Source: Raphanus sativus (taxonomy: Eukaryota > Streptophyta > Magnoliopsida > Brassicales > Brassicaceae). From it: DNA of 64,000 nucleotides. Position numbers and translations under genes: made by a program. The DNA lies in contig NW_026615370.1 in assembly GCF_000801105.2 (NCBI RefSeq), forward strand, positions 21,787-85,786, given 5' to 3'. The first letter of the stretch is position 1. Each line of letters starts with the position of its first letter. The notes below the pieces were generated by a model. The model made no database searches, had not been told where the DNA came from, and saw only the letters and a program-made list of their open reading frames with translations. Positions 63,738 to 64,000 of this stretch are shown piece after piece.

Positions 63738-63996
63738 AAGAACAGCTCAAGAATAGTTGAACAAGGTGTTTTGAAAAGAAAGAAATAACAGAACTCTCAA
63801 GAACAGTTTGAACAAACTTTGCTATTTTTGGTAAAATCTGGAGATGAACTTGAAGAACACCTCAAGAACACCAAGAACTTTGCCAAAAATAGAACTAGAA
63901 CAAGAACAAGATGTCTCACGGATGAAAAGAAATGGAGAAATCAGAGAATGTGTTTGCGGAAGTGAAAGGTCTCAAGAGCTTAGTGCTCTGATACCA
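63738..63996 (-). other. C5 leader and primer-binding site
   Basis: 259 bp with CAAGAACA-type repeats near 63846-63880 (GTTCTTG on the element strand) and PBS at 63985-63996. No gene. Confidence 0.85.
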
Positions 63997-64000
63997 TGAA

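Larger units (their letters stand above)
58705..64000 (-). mobile_element. C5: Ty1/copia element in the satellite, minus strand, 5' LTR outside window
   Basis: 3' LTR 58705-59165. The interior reaches the PBS GCTCTGATACCA at 63985-63996, and the last four bases TGAA are the first bases of the 5' LTR, matching the start at 58705. It inserted in a satellite monomer after AACCACG. The target duplication cannot be checked. The coding region has several frameshifts. Confidence 0.92.

Noticed and set aside
1..64000. A host gene captured in the nest
   Set aside because: Every open frame longer than about 150 codons is accounted for by a retrotransposon domain, a repeat module of N1/N2, an LTR-encoded region or an antisense shadow of these.

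Overview
The window is plant repetitive DNA. It consists of LTR retrotransposons nested in one another, bordered on the right by a 177-bp tandem satellite. I see no host protein gene, rRNA, tRNA gene or CRISPR. The Ty1/copia and Ty3/gypsy polyproteins, the initiator-Met-type primer sites (TGGTATCAGAGC) and a HindIII-bearing satellite of nucleosomal length suggest a dicot centromere or pericentromere, probably Brassicaceae. The family assignment is inference from general resemblance; no search was run.

Names used here: C0-C5 are copia elements; G+1 and G+2 are plus-strand gypsy copies; G-1 and G-2 are minus-strand gypsy copies; N1a, N1b and N2 are gag-only, non-autonomous gypsy-like elements. 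Layout: C0 3' end (1-~1430); G+1 integrase fragment (1483-1683); G-1 (1684-20419), split by C1 (3892-16154), itself split by C2 (7624-13954); rest of G+1 (20420-21119); an LTR shared by G+1 and G+2 (21120-21908); G+2 (to 57383), split by C3 (24144-29980) and by G-2 (31857-55895). G-2 is split by C4 (36021-45408, holding N1a 37684-43039) and by N2 (47055-55228, holding N1b 50159-52741). The satellite array is 57384-58704, and C5 (58705 to beyond the end) follows. The deepest path is satellite > G+ > G- > N2 > N1b.

Target-site duplications fix the nesting: CTAGA (G-1 and G-2, same site in both G+ copies), TGAGG (C1), CTGGA (C2), ACCTC (C3), CAAGA (C4), CTAGA (N2), TCTAG (N1a), GATAC (N1b). LTR pairs compared by eye differ by 0 to about 3 substitutions, so the whole nest is recent. 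C2 and C3 have uninterrupted gag-pol frames. C1, G-2 and N2 would be open but for the elements inserted in them. G-1, G+2, C4 and C5 carry lesions of their own.

The most unusual content is the N1 family. Two independent insertions, each with its own perfect 5-bp target duplication, are bounded at BOTH ends by the U3 terminus of the LTR (5' LTR end on the left, inverted LTR 5' end on the right) instead of U3 and U5. N1a also carries a run of inverted and direct LTR pieces, two of whose joints overlap by exactly 5 bp, as expected if the family's cDNA integrated into itself. N1 and N2 replace pol with a repeated FEPGG/FDPGI-type module, and like G they run their reading frame through the polypurine tract into the 3' LTR. 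This looks like a set of autonomous centromeric gypsy elements (G) with gag-only dependants (N1, N2).
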